From the NCBI GenBank assembly GCA_030696085.1, contig JAUYNL010000081.1:101327-165326 (forward strand): 64,000 nt of DNA, read 5' to 3'. Positions 16,938 to 25,237 of the stretch are shown piece by piece; within the stretch, counting starts at the first letter, position 1, and every line of letters starts with the position of its first letter. The notes beneath the pieces are model-generated. The model saw nothing but the letters and a program-made list of their open reading frames with translations, did not search any database and had not been told where the DNA came from. Both the position numbers and the translations under genes were made by a program. This DNA comes from Luteolibacter sp. (GTDB taxonomy: Bacteria; Verrucomicrobiota; Verrucomicrobiia; Verrucomicrobiales; Akkermansiaceae).

Positions 16938-17483
16938 ATGGATGCCTACGCAATTCTGGGGATTCCGCCCCGCCTCGTGATCGCCGCGGAAACGCTGCAC
17001 GATGCCTACCGCGAGGCCGGTCGGCTGGCACACCCGGACGCCGGCGGCGAGGAACAAGCATTCGCCACCTTGCGTGAAGCCTATGAAACCCTCACCAGTC
17101 CGTCCCGGCGTTTGCGCCACTGGCTGGAACTGCGCGGCACGCCCGCCGAAACGCGCGGCACGGTCTCGCCCGCACTCATGGCCCTGTTCGCGCGGGTCGG
17201 CGAGGCCAGCCAGCAGGCGGAGTCGCTCGTCCGCAAGCGCGATGAGGCAAAATCCTCGCTTGGCCGGGCCTTGCTGGAACGCGAAACCCATGCCTGCCGC
17301 GAAGCAGTGGAACGCGCGATCACCATGGTCGAAACCGCAATCGATCACGAATGCGCGGCGTTTGCCGATTATGAAAACTCCTCCACGCCGGACCTCGAAA
17401 GCGCCTCGATGAGTGCCCGGAATCTCGCCTTCCTCGAAAAATGGCGGGCCTCACTACGCCGGGTCTTCCCGCGCCTCATCTAG
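16938..17483 (+). CDS. J-domain co-chaperone-like protein
   Basis: 181 residues. An N-terminal J-domain ('YAILGIPP', helix II, then 'HPDAGGEEQAFATLREAYETL') keeps the HPD motif needed to stimulate DnaK/HscA ATPase. The helical C-terminal part resembles the HscB substrate-binding region in size, but without clear signature. HscB-like iron-sulfur co-chaperone or a specialised J-protein are both possible; no isc genes are adjacent. GTG 16932 is an alternative start. Confidence 0.7.
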   Translation: MDAYAILGIPPRLVIAAETLHDAYREAGRLAHPDAGGEEQAFATLREAYETLTSPSRRLRHWLELRGTPAETRGTVSPALMALFARVGEASQQAESLVRKRDEAKSSLGRALLERETHACREAVERAITMVETAIDHECAAFADYENSSTPDLESASMSARNLAFLEKWRASLRRVFPRLI

Positions 17484-17632
17484 CGTTTCCCCGGAACCGG
17501 GATCGCCCGCGCCGGAGCGGCATCCTTGCGCGAAAACTCCGCGCTGTGGCTCAAATACCAGATCAAGCCCCCGCCGGCGAGCACGAGCGTCAGCACCATG
17601 ACGATAAAAAACAGGCCAAGGCAGGACTTCAT
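17480..17632 (-). CDS. Small single-pass membrane protein (50 aa)
   Basis: ATG at 17632, stop TAG at 17480-17482. The translation begins 'MKSCLGLFFIVMVLTLVLAG' and continues 'GGLIWYLSHSAEFSRKD' before a Pro/Ala/Arg tail. That is one transmembrane helix with a cytoplasmic or periplasmic tail. The composition of codon third positions fits the neighbours. It converges on the J-domain gene, overlapping its stop by a few bases. Function unknown. Confidence 0.6.
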   Translation of the reverse strand: MKSCLGLFFIVMVLTLVLAGGGLIWYLSHSAEFSRKDAAPARAIPVPGKR

Positions 17633-17727
17633 GGACGCTGTGATAACCATTTCCTCCGCCCGCAGCCAGCGCGAAAGTTGCGGAAACCCTTTGAAAAATC
17701 CCCGCGCCTGCGTTTGCTCCCCGCGCC

Positions 17728-18024
17728 ATGACCCCGATGTTCCTGCTGCGAGCCGCCTCCCTCACCGAAGGGGTTTCCTTCCTGCTTTTGTTAGGCGTGG
17801 CAATGCCGCTCAAATATCTCTGGGACCAACCGCTGGCCGTGAAATGGGCAGGCTGGGCGCATGGCGTGCTTTTCATCGCACTCGGCGCACTGGTCCTGCT
17901 GGCGATGCTGCGCGCGGCGCTGCCCTTCAAGCTCGCCCTGATCGTGGGTCTCGCCGCCCTCTTGCCCGCAGGCCCGTTTTTCGCCGACCGCCTGCTCAAA
18001 TGCCATCAAAGGCGGCTTGCCTGA
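17728..18024 (+). CDS. DUF3817-family membrane protein
   Basis: 98 residues with three hydrophobic helices. 'SLTEGVSFLLLLGVAMPLKYL' and 'WAGWAHGVLFIALGALVLL' match the conserved EG(x)S...H pattern of DUF3817 (YdzA-like) inner-membrane proteins. Function unknown. The next gene may start within its stop codon (ATG 18024). Confidence 0.8.
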   Translation: MTPMFLLRAASLTEGVSFLLLLGVAMPLKYLWDQPLAVKWAGWAHGVLFIALGALVLLAMLRAALPFKLALIVGLAALLPAGPFFADRLLKCHQRRLA

Positions 18025-18059
18025 TGTTGCGTCCGCCCGAATCTCATTCCGTCAAAACC

Positions 18060-18830
18060 ATGCCTCCCAACCGCCGATTCGAGGAACTCGACTATCAGAA
18101 AACCCCGCTCGGTGATCTGGTTCTCCGCCGCAGGACGCTTCCATCCCTTGATGACATCGAGGTGCATGAAATCATCCTGGGCGATGCGTTTTTGATGACG
18201 AGTTTGTTCACCGAGGTGGAACAGGCGCTTTCACGGCTTGGCCTGGCCGCCGCCAAAGCCGCCTTTCCGGGCAAACCCCTCGATGTGGTGGTGGGCGGCC
18301 TGGGCCTCGGGTACACCGCGCGCGCCGCGCTGGAGTTTCCGGAAGTAGGCTCCTTGATCGTGGTGGATTTCCTTGAGGCGGTGATCGGCTGGCATCAGCG
18401 CGGCCTCGTGCCTCTGGGGCCGGGGCTCACGGCGGATGCGCGCTGCCGTTTCGTCCGGGGTGATTTTTTCAAACTCGCACTCTCGACCGGAGACGAACCG
18501 GGCTTCGATCCCCTGGAATGCGGGCGGCTCCATCACGCCGTGCTGCTGGACATCGATCACTCGCCTTCCAATCTCCTTCACGAGGGAAACTCCGCTTTCT
18601 ACACGCCTGAGGGACTCCACCGTTTGACCAGCCACCTCCATCCGGGCGGCATCTTCGCCTTGTGGTCCGATGATCCTCCCGATGTGGCGTTCATTGCCTC
18701 TCTCACCCAGGTTTTCGCCACTTGCGAGGCGCATGTTGTGACTTTTCACAATCCCCATCAGGATCGCACCGCCGCCAGCACGGTCTATGTGGCCGTCAGC
18801 GAGAATCAATCCGGCCAAAGACGCGCTTGA
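18060..18830 (+). CDS. Spermidine-synthase-like SAM-dependent protein
   Basis: 256 residues from ATG 18060; ATG 18024, overlapping the upstream stop, would add 12 residues. 'DVVVGGLGLGYTARAAL' is a Rossmann nucleotide-binding loop of the spermidine synthase/methyltransferase fold, followed by 'IVVDFLEAVIGWH' (acidic motif II) and 'AVLLDIDHSPS' near the active site. It lacks the full polyamine-site signature, so it may be a methyltransferase or aminopropyltransferase relative of unknown substrate. Confidence 0.7.
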   Translation: MPPNRRFEELDYQKTPLGDLVLRRRTLPSLDDIEVHEIILGDAFLMTSLFTEVEQALSRLGLAAAKAAFPGKPLDVVVGGLGLGYTARAALEFPEVGSLIVVDFLEAVIGWHQRGLVPLGPGLTADARCRFVRGDFFKLALSTGDEPGFDPLECGRLHHAVLLDIDHSPSNLLHEGNSAFYTPEGLHRLTSHLHPGGIFALWSDDPPDVAFIASLTQVFATCEAHVVTFHNPHQDRTAASTVYVAVSENQSGQRRA

Positions 18831-18863
18831 TTTCCGGGAATCACTGCCATTCTCTCGCCGTCC

Positions 18864-19208
18864 ATGAGTCATTCCTTTCCTTCCTGCCCGCTGTGTGAAA
18901 TGAACGAAATCGCAGTCCACACCAGAAACTACGAATGTCTCACATGCGGTCACGAATGGCCGGTCGGGCTTTCCTCAGAGGAGGGAAGCGCCGAAAGAAC
19001 CGTCAAGGACGCCTATGGCAACGTCCTGGCAAACGGCGACGTGGTCGCGATGATCAAGGATCTGAAACTCAAAGGCTCCTCCCAGGTTCTCAAGATCGGA
19101 ACCAAGTCCAGGCCCATCCGCCTGGTGGACGGCGATCACGAGATCGACTGCAAAATGGATGGCATCGCCATCGCCCTCAAGGCGATGTATGTCAAAAAGA
19201 TCCAGTGA
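18864..19208 (+). CDS. PhnA/YjdM-type zinc-ribbon protein
   Basis: 114 residues. An N-terminal zinc ribbon ('CPLCEMNE' and 'YECLTCGHEW') is followed by the PhnA domain ('VKDAYGNVLANGDVVAMIKDLKLKGSS', 'GTKSRPIRLVDGDHEIDCKMDG'). Despite its historical name the family is not shown to be a phosphonoacetate hydrolase; its role is unknown. It is monocistronic here. Confidence 0.9.
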   Translation: MSHSFPSCPLCEMNEIAVHTRNYECLTCGHEWPVGLSSEEGSAERTVKDAYGNVLANGDVVAMIKDLKLKGSSQVLKIGTKSRPIRLVDGDHEIDCKMDGIAIALKAMYVKKIQ

Positions 19209-19292
19209 GACGGGTCCAGGCCAAACAGAATATCGCGTGTTGCGCCGAAAAGTTTCCCGGCTCTCGTGTGCCGCGCCATTTCAGCGCAATTC

Positions 19293-19442
19293 ATGGACGA
19301 CTCGAAAATCGCCATCTTCGAATTGTGTCTGGATGAGTTTGGTTTGGTCAAAATCGTCGAGGAACGGCATTACCAACTGGCTTCTTCTGAGAGGATCGGC
19401 ATCACGGAACTGGAATCCTATCGAAGCCGGGCGCATCAATAA
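19293..19442 (+). CDS. Possible 49-aa protein of unknown function
   Basis: ATG 19293 to TAA 19440-19442, beginning 'MDDSKIAIFELCLDEFGLVK'. It overlaps the end of the convergent flippase gene by a few bases. It is less GC-rich than its neighbours. It may be a real short gene or the relic of a longer one; no domain is recognised. Confidence 0.3.
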   Translation: MDDSKIAIFELCLDEFGLVKIVEERHYQLASSERIGITELESYRSRAHQ

Positions 19443-20782
19443 TTTCGCTTCAACTCCACCGCCACGCGGCGGGGCAGCAGGGTGCCGGTGATGCAGAGGA
19501 TGGTCGCTCCCATGGCGGCGAGCATCATGGGCAGGCCTCCGCCGTGCAGGGCCGCCCAGGCGACGGCTGCGACGATCAGCGTTTCGATGAGCTGGACGCG
19601 CGCGAGGCGGGTGACCTGGCCGGTGCCGATCATCAGGGTGTGATGGATGTGCCGCCAGACGTGCGCGGCGAAATAGAAGCCGAAACACGCGAGCACGCCG
19701 CGGCCGGTATCGGCGAATTCCGGGCCCAGCCAGATCCCGAAGACCCAGGGCCCTAGCGTGGTCAGGCCCAGCGCGGCGCAGGCACCGACCGCCAGGCCAT
19801 AGGCTTGCAGACGGCGTGCGGCCCGCGCGGCCCATTCGCGGTCGCCACGGGCGATGGCCTCGGCGATGGCCGGCCAGGTGGGAGCGGTGAGCATGATCAC
19901 GAAGCCGAGCTGCATGACGGAGAGCGAGACGAAGATGCCGTAAAGCGCGGCATCGCGCGGGCCGCCGGCGCGTCCCACCATCCAGCCGCAGAGATTGTAT
20001 TCCACCACGCCGGTGAGCAGGGTGGCGGCGGCGAAGGAGAGCCCGTCGCGGAACAAATGCCGGGCCAGCGGCATCCGGAACGCCTGCCACTTGGGGATGA
20101 AATCCGGGTGTTTCCACCACAGCGTGGCGGTGTTGGCGAGCTTTGCCAGCACCGCCGAACCATTCACAGCCAGCACCAGAAACCAGACCTGCGGTACGAA
20201 CAACACGCCGATTCCCACCGCCGCGGCCGCCACCAGATTGCCCAGCGCGCCCCACAGGTTGGTCTTTGCCACCTCCAACTGCCCCTCGCGCAGCCGCTCG
20301 CTGAGATTGAGCAGGAAAAGCATCAGGAACAAGCCGAGTCCAAGCCACAGCGCGGGTCTCATCGCCGCCTCGCGCCCGGCATAGCCATCGCCGAAAAGCA
20401 GCGGCAGCGGCACGCTGATCAGCAGCGCCGCCAGCAGCGCCCCTGCCAGCAGGGCGATGAGCGCCATCATCAGAAACGCGGTGGACGCCAGCTCTCGCCG
20501 CCGCCCGGTATCGCCCATCGCATTGGCCCGCGCCACGCCGTGGGCGAGCGCCGGCCCCACCCCCACTTCCAGCAGCGAGACGGTGGTCAGCGTGAGCGTG
20601 ACGGTGGTGAAGAGCCCGAATTCCTCGCGCCCGAGCACCCGGATCGCGATCGGGATGGCCAGCAATTGCAGCAGCGCCGTCCCCGCCTTGGAAAGGAACG
20701 AGGTGAGCACTGCGGAGCGGATCGATAAATTGCGCCGCGCCGCATGTTCGGGATTTTGTGGGCTTGGCTCCATCCGCTTCAT
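19436..20782 (-). CDS. Polysaccharide flippase (Wzx/MATE-like)
   Basis: 448 residues from ATG 20782, 8 bases after the upstream stop. There are about 12-14 hydrophobic helices of the polysaccharide biosynthesis protein family, starting 'SFLSKAGTALLQLLAIPIAIRVLGREEFG'. That is the usual first helix pair, followed by the conserved small residues 'EVGVGPALAHGVARA'. It would flip undecaprenyl-linked repeat units to the periplasm. It is last in the same-strand run barrel, Wza, Wzc, phosphotransferase, flippase. Confidence 0.85.
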   Translation of the reverse strand: MKRMEPSPQNPEHAARRNLSIRSAVLTSFLSKAGTALLQLLAIPIAIRVLGREEFGLFTTVTLTLTTVSLLEVGVGPALAHGVARANAMGDTGRRRELASTAFLMMALIALLAGALLAALLISVPLPLLFGDGYAGREAAMRPALWLGLGLFLMLFLLNLSERLREGQLEVAKTNLWGALGNLVAAAAVGIGVLFVPQVWFLVLAVNGSAVLAKLANTATLWWKHPDFIPKWQAFRMPLARHLFRDGLSFAAATLLTGVVEYNLCGWMVGRAGGPRDAALYGIFVSLSVMQLGFVIMLTAPTWPAIAEAIARGDREWAARAARRLQAYGLAVGACAALGLTTLGPWVFGIWLGPEFADTGRGVLACFGFYFAAHVWRHIHHTLMIGTGQVTRLARVQLIETLIVAAVAWAALHGGGLPMMLAAMGATILCITGTLLPRRVAVELKRNY

Positions 20783-20790
20783 TCCGGACC

Positions 20791-22320
20791 TCAGCAGGCG
20801 CCTTTGCGACTGACGAGTGTCATCAGCATGATTCTGAGATCGAAAATGAAGTTCCAATGTTCGATGTAGTCGAGATCGAATTTGACGCGCTCGCGCAGGC
20901 AGGTGTCGCCTCGCAGGCCGTTGACTTGTGCCCAGCCTGTGATGCCGGGCTTGATGTTGTGGCGCACGTTGTAGTGGGGGATTTCCTCCTTGAAGTCCTC
21001 GATGAGCTCCGGCCGCTCCGGGCGCGGTCCCACCAGGCTCATCTCGCCCTTGAGCACGTTCCAGAATTGAGGCAGCTCATCGATGTTCCAGGCGCGCATC
21101 AAGGCCCCGATGCGGAGCCGGCGCGGGTCGTCCTGGACGGTCCAGCCGGGTCCGCCGCCCTTCTCGGCGTCGGGTTTCATGCTGCGGATCTTGAAGATGT
21201 GGAAAGGCCGGCCGTTGAGGCCCACGCGCCGCTGGCGGTAAACCACCGGGCCCGGCGATTCCAGATAGACCAGCGCCGCGAAGACTGCCATCACCGGCGC
21301 GGAAACGAGCAGGCCGAACAGTGCGCCGAGGATGTCGAGGGCGCGTTTCGCCATATTGTTGAAGGCATGGTGGAGCGGCAGTCTGCCGACACCGAGCACG
21401 GGCAGGCCGTGGATGCTCTCGAATTGCAGACCGGAAACCAGCACCTGGAAACAACTCGGAACCAGCTTGAAATCGACGAATTCCTTGCCGCAGATTTCGG
21501 CGAGTTCCAGCATGCCCTCGCGGTCGCTCGCGCCGTCCACCACCATCAGGATGTCCGCGGAGCTGTTGCGCAGCACGCGGCGCAGCGTCTCGTAGCGGCC
21601 GAGCACCCCCACGCCTGAGGCGGGCGGCTCGGTGAAGCGGCCGTTTTGCGGAGCGACGACTCCCACGACCTCCAGTTTCCGCGCCCGGTCCAGGCGCAGC
21701 CGCTCGATGGCGCGCCCGCACTCGTTGTTCCAGCCGACGAAGAGCACTTTCTGGCGCAGTGCGCCGGCGACCGGTTCGCGCTGGAACAGCCCGTGCAGAA
21801 ACAAGCGCCAGCCACTCAGCAGAAACACCAGCGCCGCCGCCGCCATCAGGCAGTAAATGCGGCTGATCTCCGGCTCCAGCTTGAGCGCGAGGGCGAGGCC
21901 GAGGAAACTGGCGAACCAGATCGCCCCCGCCTTGAAAATCACTCCGATGTTGCGGCGCAGCGAGAGGAAATTCCGCGGATCATGCAGCCGGTAGGTGCCT
22001 AACAAGAACAGCATCAGCAGGCTGCCCGTTAGAAGGTGGCCCAGGTATTGCTGGAGATCCATTTTCGGATCCTCCACGCCCCAGCCGCGCATGGCGGTTT
22101 CAAAGCGCAGCCAGTAGGCGGCCATCAGGCTGATGGCGACCACGGCGGCATCACCGATGAAACTCAGGAGCACGAGTTTCTGGTGGGCCACCCAGGGGCG
22201 GCGCCGGTGGCGGAGCTGATAGGATTCGGGTTCTTTGGTTTCCGTTTCGCGGAAACGTGGGAGTTGGGGCCGGACGCGGGGACGCTCGGCCACAACCGAC
22301 AGGGTCGGTGGGGGGGACAT
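20791..22320 (-). CDS. Undecaprenyl-phosphate sugar phosphotransferase (polyprenyl glycosylphosphotransferase)
   Basis: 509 residues. Four N-terminal helices, a central Rossmann-like region ('KVLFVGWNNECGRAIE') and a fifth helix precede the C-terminal bacterial sugar transferase domain: 'KRALDILGALFGLLVSAPV', 'VYRQRRVGLNGRPFHIFKIRSM', 'NIDELPQFWNVLKGEMSLVGPRP', 'KPGITGWAQVNG'. This is the WcaJ/WbaP type that starts repeat-unit synthesis by moving a sugar-1-phosphate to undecaprenyl phosphate. The 89-base gap from the upstream Wzc-like gene holds a strong stem-loop and C-runs on the coding strand. Confidence 0.92.
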   Translation of the reverse strand: MSPPPTLSVVAERPRVRPQLPRFRETETKEPESYQLRHRRRPWVAHQKLVLLSFIGDAAVVAISLMAAYWLRFETAMRGWGVEDPKMDLQQYLGHLLTGSLLMLFLLGTYRLHDPRNFLSLRRNIGVIFKAGAIWFASFLGLALALKLEPEISRIYCLMAAAALVFLLSGWRLFLHGLFQREPVAGALRQKVLFVGWNNECGRAIERLRLDRARKLEVVGVVAPQNGRFTEPPASGVGVLGRYETLRRVLRNSSADILMVVDGASDREGMLELAEICGKEFVDFKLVPSCFQVLVSGLQFESIHGLPVLGVGRLPLHHAFNNMAKRALDILGALFGLLVSAPVMAVFAALVYLESPGPVVYRQRRVGLNGRPFHIFKIRSMKPDAEKGGGPGWTVQDDPRRLRIGALMRAWNIDELPQFWNVLKGEMSLVGPRPERPELIEDFKEEIPHYNVRHNIKPGITGWAQVNGLRGDTCLRERVKFDLDYIEHWNFIFDLRIMLMTLVSRKGAC

Positions 22321-22363
22321 GATGTTTGGGGGGAAATGGGGGAATTCAGGGGGGCCGTGGGGA

Positions 22364-22388
22364 GTTTCCCGCAGGGGGGGCGGGAAAC
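22364..22388 (-). promoter_or_regulatory. Intercistronic stem-loop
   Basis: A perfect 9-bp stem GTTTCCCGC / GCGGGAAAC closes a 7-base loop rich in C on the coding strand. It lies between the Wzc-like gene and the sugar phosphotransferase gene. No T-run follows, so it is more likely an mRNA processing, stability or attenuation element than a terminator. Confidence 0.5.
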
Positions 22389-22409
22389 AGGACGGCTAAA
22401 AAGCGGATC

Positions 22410-24623
22410 TCATGATGCGTCGGGAGATGGTGACGGGATTGGAGCGGATTCGATCATGGATGACAAGGATTCTTCTTCTCCTCCGCCCGGGATGGATGCG
22501 ATCTGGCGGCGTCCGGGGCTGACGAAGGGTTGCTCGGTTCTGCCGGAGGGCACCTCGTTCCAGATAAACCCGGCAAGTTTCGCGCCAGCCGCGCGGAGCA
22601 TTTCCGCCGCGCGTTCCACCTCGTCGCGCCGTGCGTTGCCGCTGCCCACCAGCATGCAGGTGCGGTCGGCATAGCGGGCCACGGCCTGCACATCGCTGGC
22701 ACCGAGCACTGCGGGGACATCGATCACCACGCGGTCGAACCACAGCGAGGCCTTTTCCAGCAATGCGGGAAAGCGGTTGTCGGCCAGCAATTCCGAGGCG
22801 TTCTCGCGGGGGCTTCCAGAGGCCATCAGGTAGAGGTCCGGCAGGGAGGTAAGCAGGCAGGTTTCGGCGGGTTGCGCGTTTCCCGCGAGGTAATCGCCCA
22901 GGCCGGGCATCATCGCATCCTGACTCGCGGCGGGATTGCGGCTCAGGCCGCGCTGGCGCAGATCGGCATCGATGAGCAGCGTGCGGTAGCCCTGCATCGC
23001 CAGCGAGGCGGCGTGGTTCAGGGCGCAGAAGGATTTTCCCTCGCCATCGCGGGCACTGGTGAAAAGCGTGGTGCGCAGGCCGGTGCCCGGCCATTCCGGG
23101 GCCAGCACCGCGCGCAAGCCGCGGAAAGCCTCCGCAATATCCGAGCCGGGATCGCTCAGCATCACCATGCCGCCCGCGGCGCGCGAGTTGGAAGCCGGCA
23201 GGCAGCCCAGCAAGGGCATGCCAGTGGCGCGCTCCACCGCCGCCGGGTGGCGCAGGCGGCGGTCGCCGAGTTCGAGCACCGTTGCTAACAGAAATCCGAG
23301 GAGCAGGCCGCCGCCTCCGGCCAGCGCCATGAACACCGGCTTGTTAGGCTTGGCCGCCTTCTCAGGGGTGAGCGGGGTTTCCTCCCAGCGCAGCACGGAG
23401 CCCGGCACGGAGCCCGCCAGGCTGGTTTCGCGCAGGCGGCGCTCCACGGTGGCGTAAAGTTCGCGGTCCGCATCGGCGGCACGGGCGAGGGTGGCGAATT
23501 TCGCCCGCAAGCCGTCCACGTCCACGGCGTGGCCTTCGGCGCGTTTGACCTCCGCGCCGAGCTTCTCCTCGTTGCCGAGCACGACCTGGTATTTCTTGTC
23601 GAGCGAGACCTTGGCCGCGCTCATCGCGGCGGTCAGTGTGGCTTCGAGCCGGCTGATTTCCCCGGCGATCTCGCGGTAAACCGGATGCTTGTGAAGATAG
23701 CGCTCCTTTACCCGGGCGAATTCGACCTGCTTGTCGCGCAGACTGTGCGCGAGCGCGGAAAGCGCGGCGGTCTCGCCACTGGCGGGCAGCCGTCCCACGG
23801 CATCCGGATCGGTCACATCGAGCCGGGCCAGGCCCTCGACCTCCGCCTCCAGCCGCAGCCGTTCGGCACGCAGCTGGGTGAGCTGGCCGCGCAGGCCAGC
23901 CAGCTCTCCGCCGGGCAGTTCGGCTCCTTGGCCGGACTCCACGCCGGGGACCGGGTTCTCCTCGCGGAAGATCCGCAGTTTCCGCGCGGATTGCTCCATC
24001 CGCACGCGCAGCCGCTGCTCCTCGGCTGCCAGGCCCTGGCCGATCATTTCCATGAGGCGGTTCTGGCGCTCGGCGGCGAGGCGTTCATATTGCTCCTTGA
24101 GGGTGTTCACCAGCAGGCGGGCGCGCGCGGGCTCGTGATCCTCCACATCGATATCGATGATGCGCGTGCCGCGCCGCAACTCCACCCTCACGCGTTTTTG
24201 AAAACGCTCCACCCAGCCTTGTTCGCCGGCATGTCCTGCTAGAAATGCCGGATCCTTCGACAGTCCGGAGAGTTCGATCACGCGCAGCAGCAGGGTGGAG
24301 GAAGTCATGCCGTTGGCCACGGAGTGGAGTTGTTCGAGCTCCTTGGACTCCACCGGCACGATTTCCCGCACCTCCGGAATCCCGGGCGCGCCGGTGCTCA
24401 CATAGACCGATCCGTGCGCCTGATAGACGGGCGTCATCCGCTGCAACAGCGCCCACATCGCGCCGACTGCCAGCAGAAAGCACGGCACGACCAGCCAACC
24501 GCGCCGTTTCAACACGGCGAGCAGACGCAGCGGTTCGATTCGCGGCAGGCGGGCGGTGGCATCTCCGACCGCGCCGGAATACGGCACCAGAGGCCGCGGG
24601 GTCTTGTTTTCAAGATGTTTCAT
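22410..24623 (-). CDS. Wzc-like polysaccharide co-polymerase with BY-kinase-type ATPase domain
   Basis: 737 residues. An N-terminal Wzz domain has TM1 ('LVVPCFLLAVGAMWALL'), a long periplasmic coiled-coil region (residues ~190-430) and TM2 ('VFMALAGGGGLLLGFLLATVL'). The cytoplasmic ATPase domain has Walker A 'ARDGEGKSF' and Walker A-prime 'LLIDADLR'. It controls chain length and export of exopolysaccharide with the Wza-like protein. The C-terminal ~90 residues contain no tyrosine, so the Tyr-rich autophosphorylation tail of classical Wzc is missing. It may act as an ATPase or kinase without the usual phospho-switch. Confidence 0.9.
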   Translation of the reverse strand: MKHLENKTPRPLVPYSGAVGDATARLPRIEPLRLLAVLKRRGWLVVPCFLLAVGAMWALLQRMTPVYQAHGSVYVSTGAPGIPEVREIVPVESKELEQLHSVANGMTSSTLLLRVIELSGLSKDPAFLAGHAGEQGWVERFQKRVRVELRRGTRIIDIDVEDHEPARARLLVNTLKEQYERLAAERQNRLMEMIGQGLAAEEQRLRVRMEQSARKLRIFREENPVPGVESGQGAELPGGELAGLRGQLTQLRAERLRLEAEVEGLARLDVTDPDAVGRLPASGETAALSALAHSLRDKQVEFARVKERYLHKHPVYREIAGEISRLEATLTAAMSAAKVSLDKKYQVVLGNEEKLGAEVKRAEGHAVDVDGLRAKFATLARAADADRELYATVERRLRETSLAGSVPGSVLRWEETPLTPEKAAKPNKPVFMALAGGGGLLLGFLLATVLELGDRRLRHPAAVERATGMPLLGCLPASNSRAAGGMVMLSDPGSDIAEAFRGLRAVLAPEWPGTGLRTTLFTSARDGEGKSFCALNHAASLAMQGYRTLLIDADLRQRGLSRNPAASQDAMMPGLGDYLAGNAQPAETCLLTSLPDLYLMASGSPRENASELLADNRFPALLEKASLWFDRVVIDVPAVLGASDVQAVARYADRTCMLVGSGNARRDEVERAAEMLRAAGAKLAGFIWNEVPSGRTEQPFVSPGRRQIASIPGGGEEESLSSMIESAPIPSPSPDAS

Positions 24624-24649
24624 GATGATATGTGCCGTGGGAAATCGAA

Positions 24650-25225
24650 TCAGAACAGACCTTCCGGAACGTGGACCACATCCCCGTCCCGCAGCACCAC
24701 ATCGGCGGCCCTGCCGGTGGTGATGTCCTTCACGTTGATGAGCTTTGGCGGGCTGCCATCGCCGCGTTTCAAGGTCACTTTCCTCGCGTTGGCGATGCGT
24801 GTCAGGCCGCCGGCCATGCCCAGCGCCTCCACCAGGGTGAGCCGCCGGTCCGCGGAAAGGCGGAACACGCCGGGATCGCGCACCTGGCCGAGCACCGTCA
24901 CGCTGCGCCGCACGCGCTCCTCGATGGAAACGCTCACCTGCGGGTTGACCAGATAACCGTCCTTGAGGCGCGCTTCGATGAGCCGGGCCGCATCATCGGT
25001 GCCCAGCCCGGCCAGACTTACCGCGCCGATGAGCGGCATCGTCACCGTGCCCGCAGGGGAAAGCTGCGCCCGAGTGGTGAGGTCCTCCTCGCGGAACACG
25101 CGGATTTCCACCATGTCGCGCGCGCCGATCATGCCTGAGGCTCCGCGCTCCTGCTGCGCCCGCAGTCCCGCCGCCAGTCCGAGGACCAGCAGCGCCATCA
25201 TCGCATGCCATGTCATGAGTCGCAT
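24650..25225 (-). CDS. Wza-like polysaccharide export protein
   Basis: 191 residues with signal peptide ('MALLVLGLAAGLRAQ'). A poly-export domain ('GARDMVEIRVFREEDLTTRAQLSPAGTVTMPLIG...') is followed by one SLBB domain ('VTVLGQVRDPGVFRL'). It is about half the length of E. coli Wza and lacks its outer-membrane helical barrel end. The adjacent beta-barrel gene may supply the outer-membrane part, as in other divided exporters. No lipobox Cys seen. It sits 26 bases upstream of the Wzc-like gene. Confidence 0.9.
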   Translation of the reverse strand: MRLMTWHAMMALLVLGLAAGLRAQQERGASGMIGARDMVEIRVFREEDLTTRAQLSPAGTVTMPLIGAVSLAGLGTDDAARLIEARLKDGYLVNPQVSVSIEERVRRSVTVLGQVRDPGVFRLSADRRLTLVEALGMAGGLTRIANARKVTLKRGDGSPPKLINVKDITTGRAADVVLRDGDVVHVPEGLF

Positions 25226-25237
25226 CGTATTGAGTAG

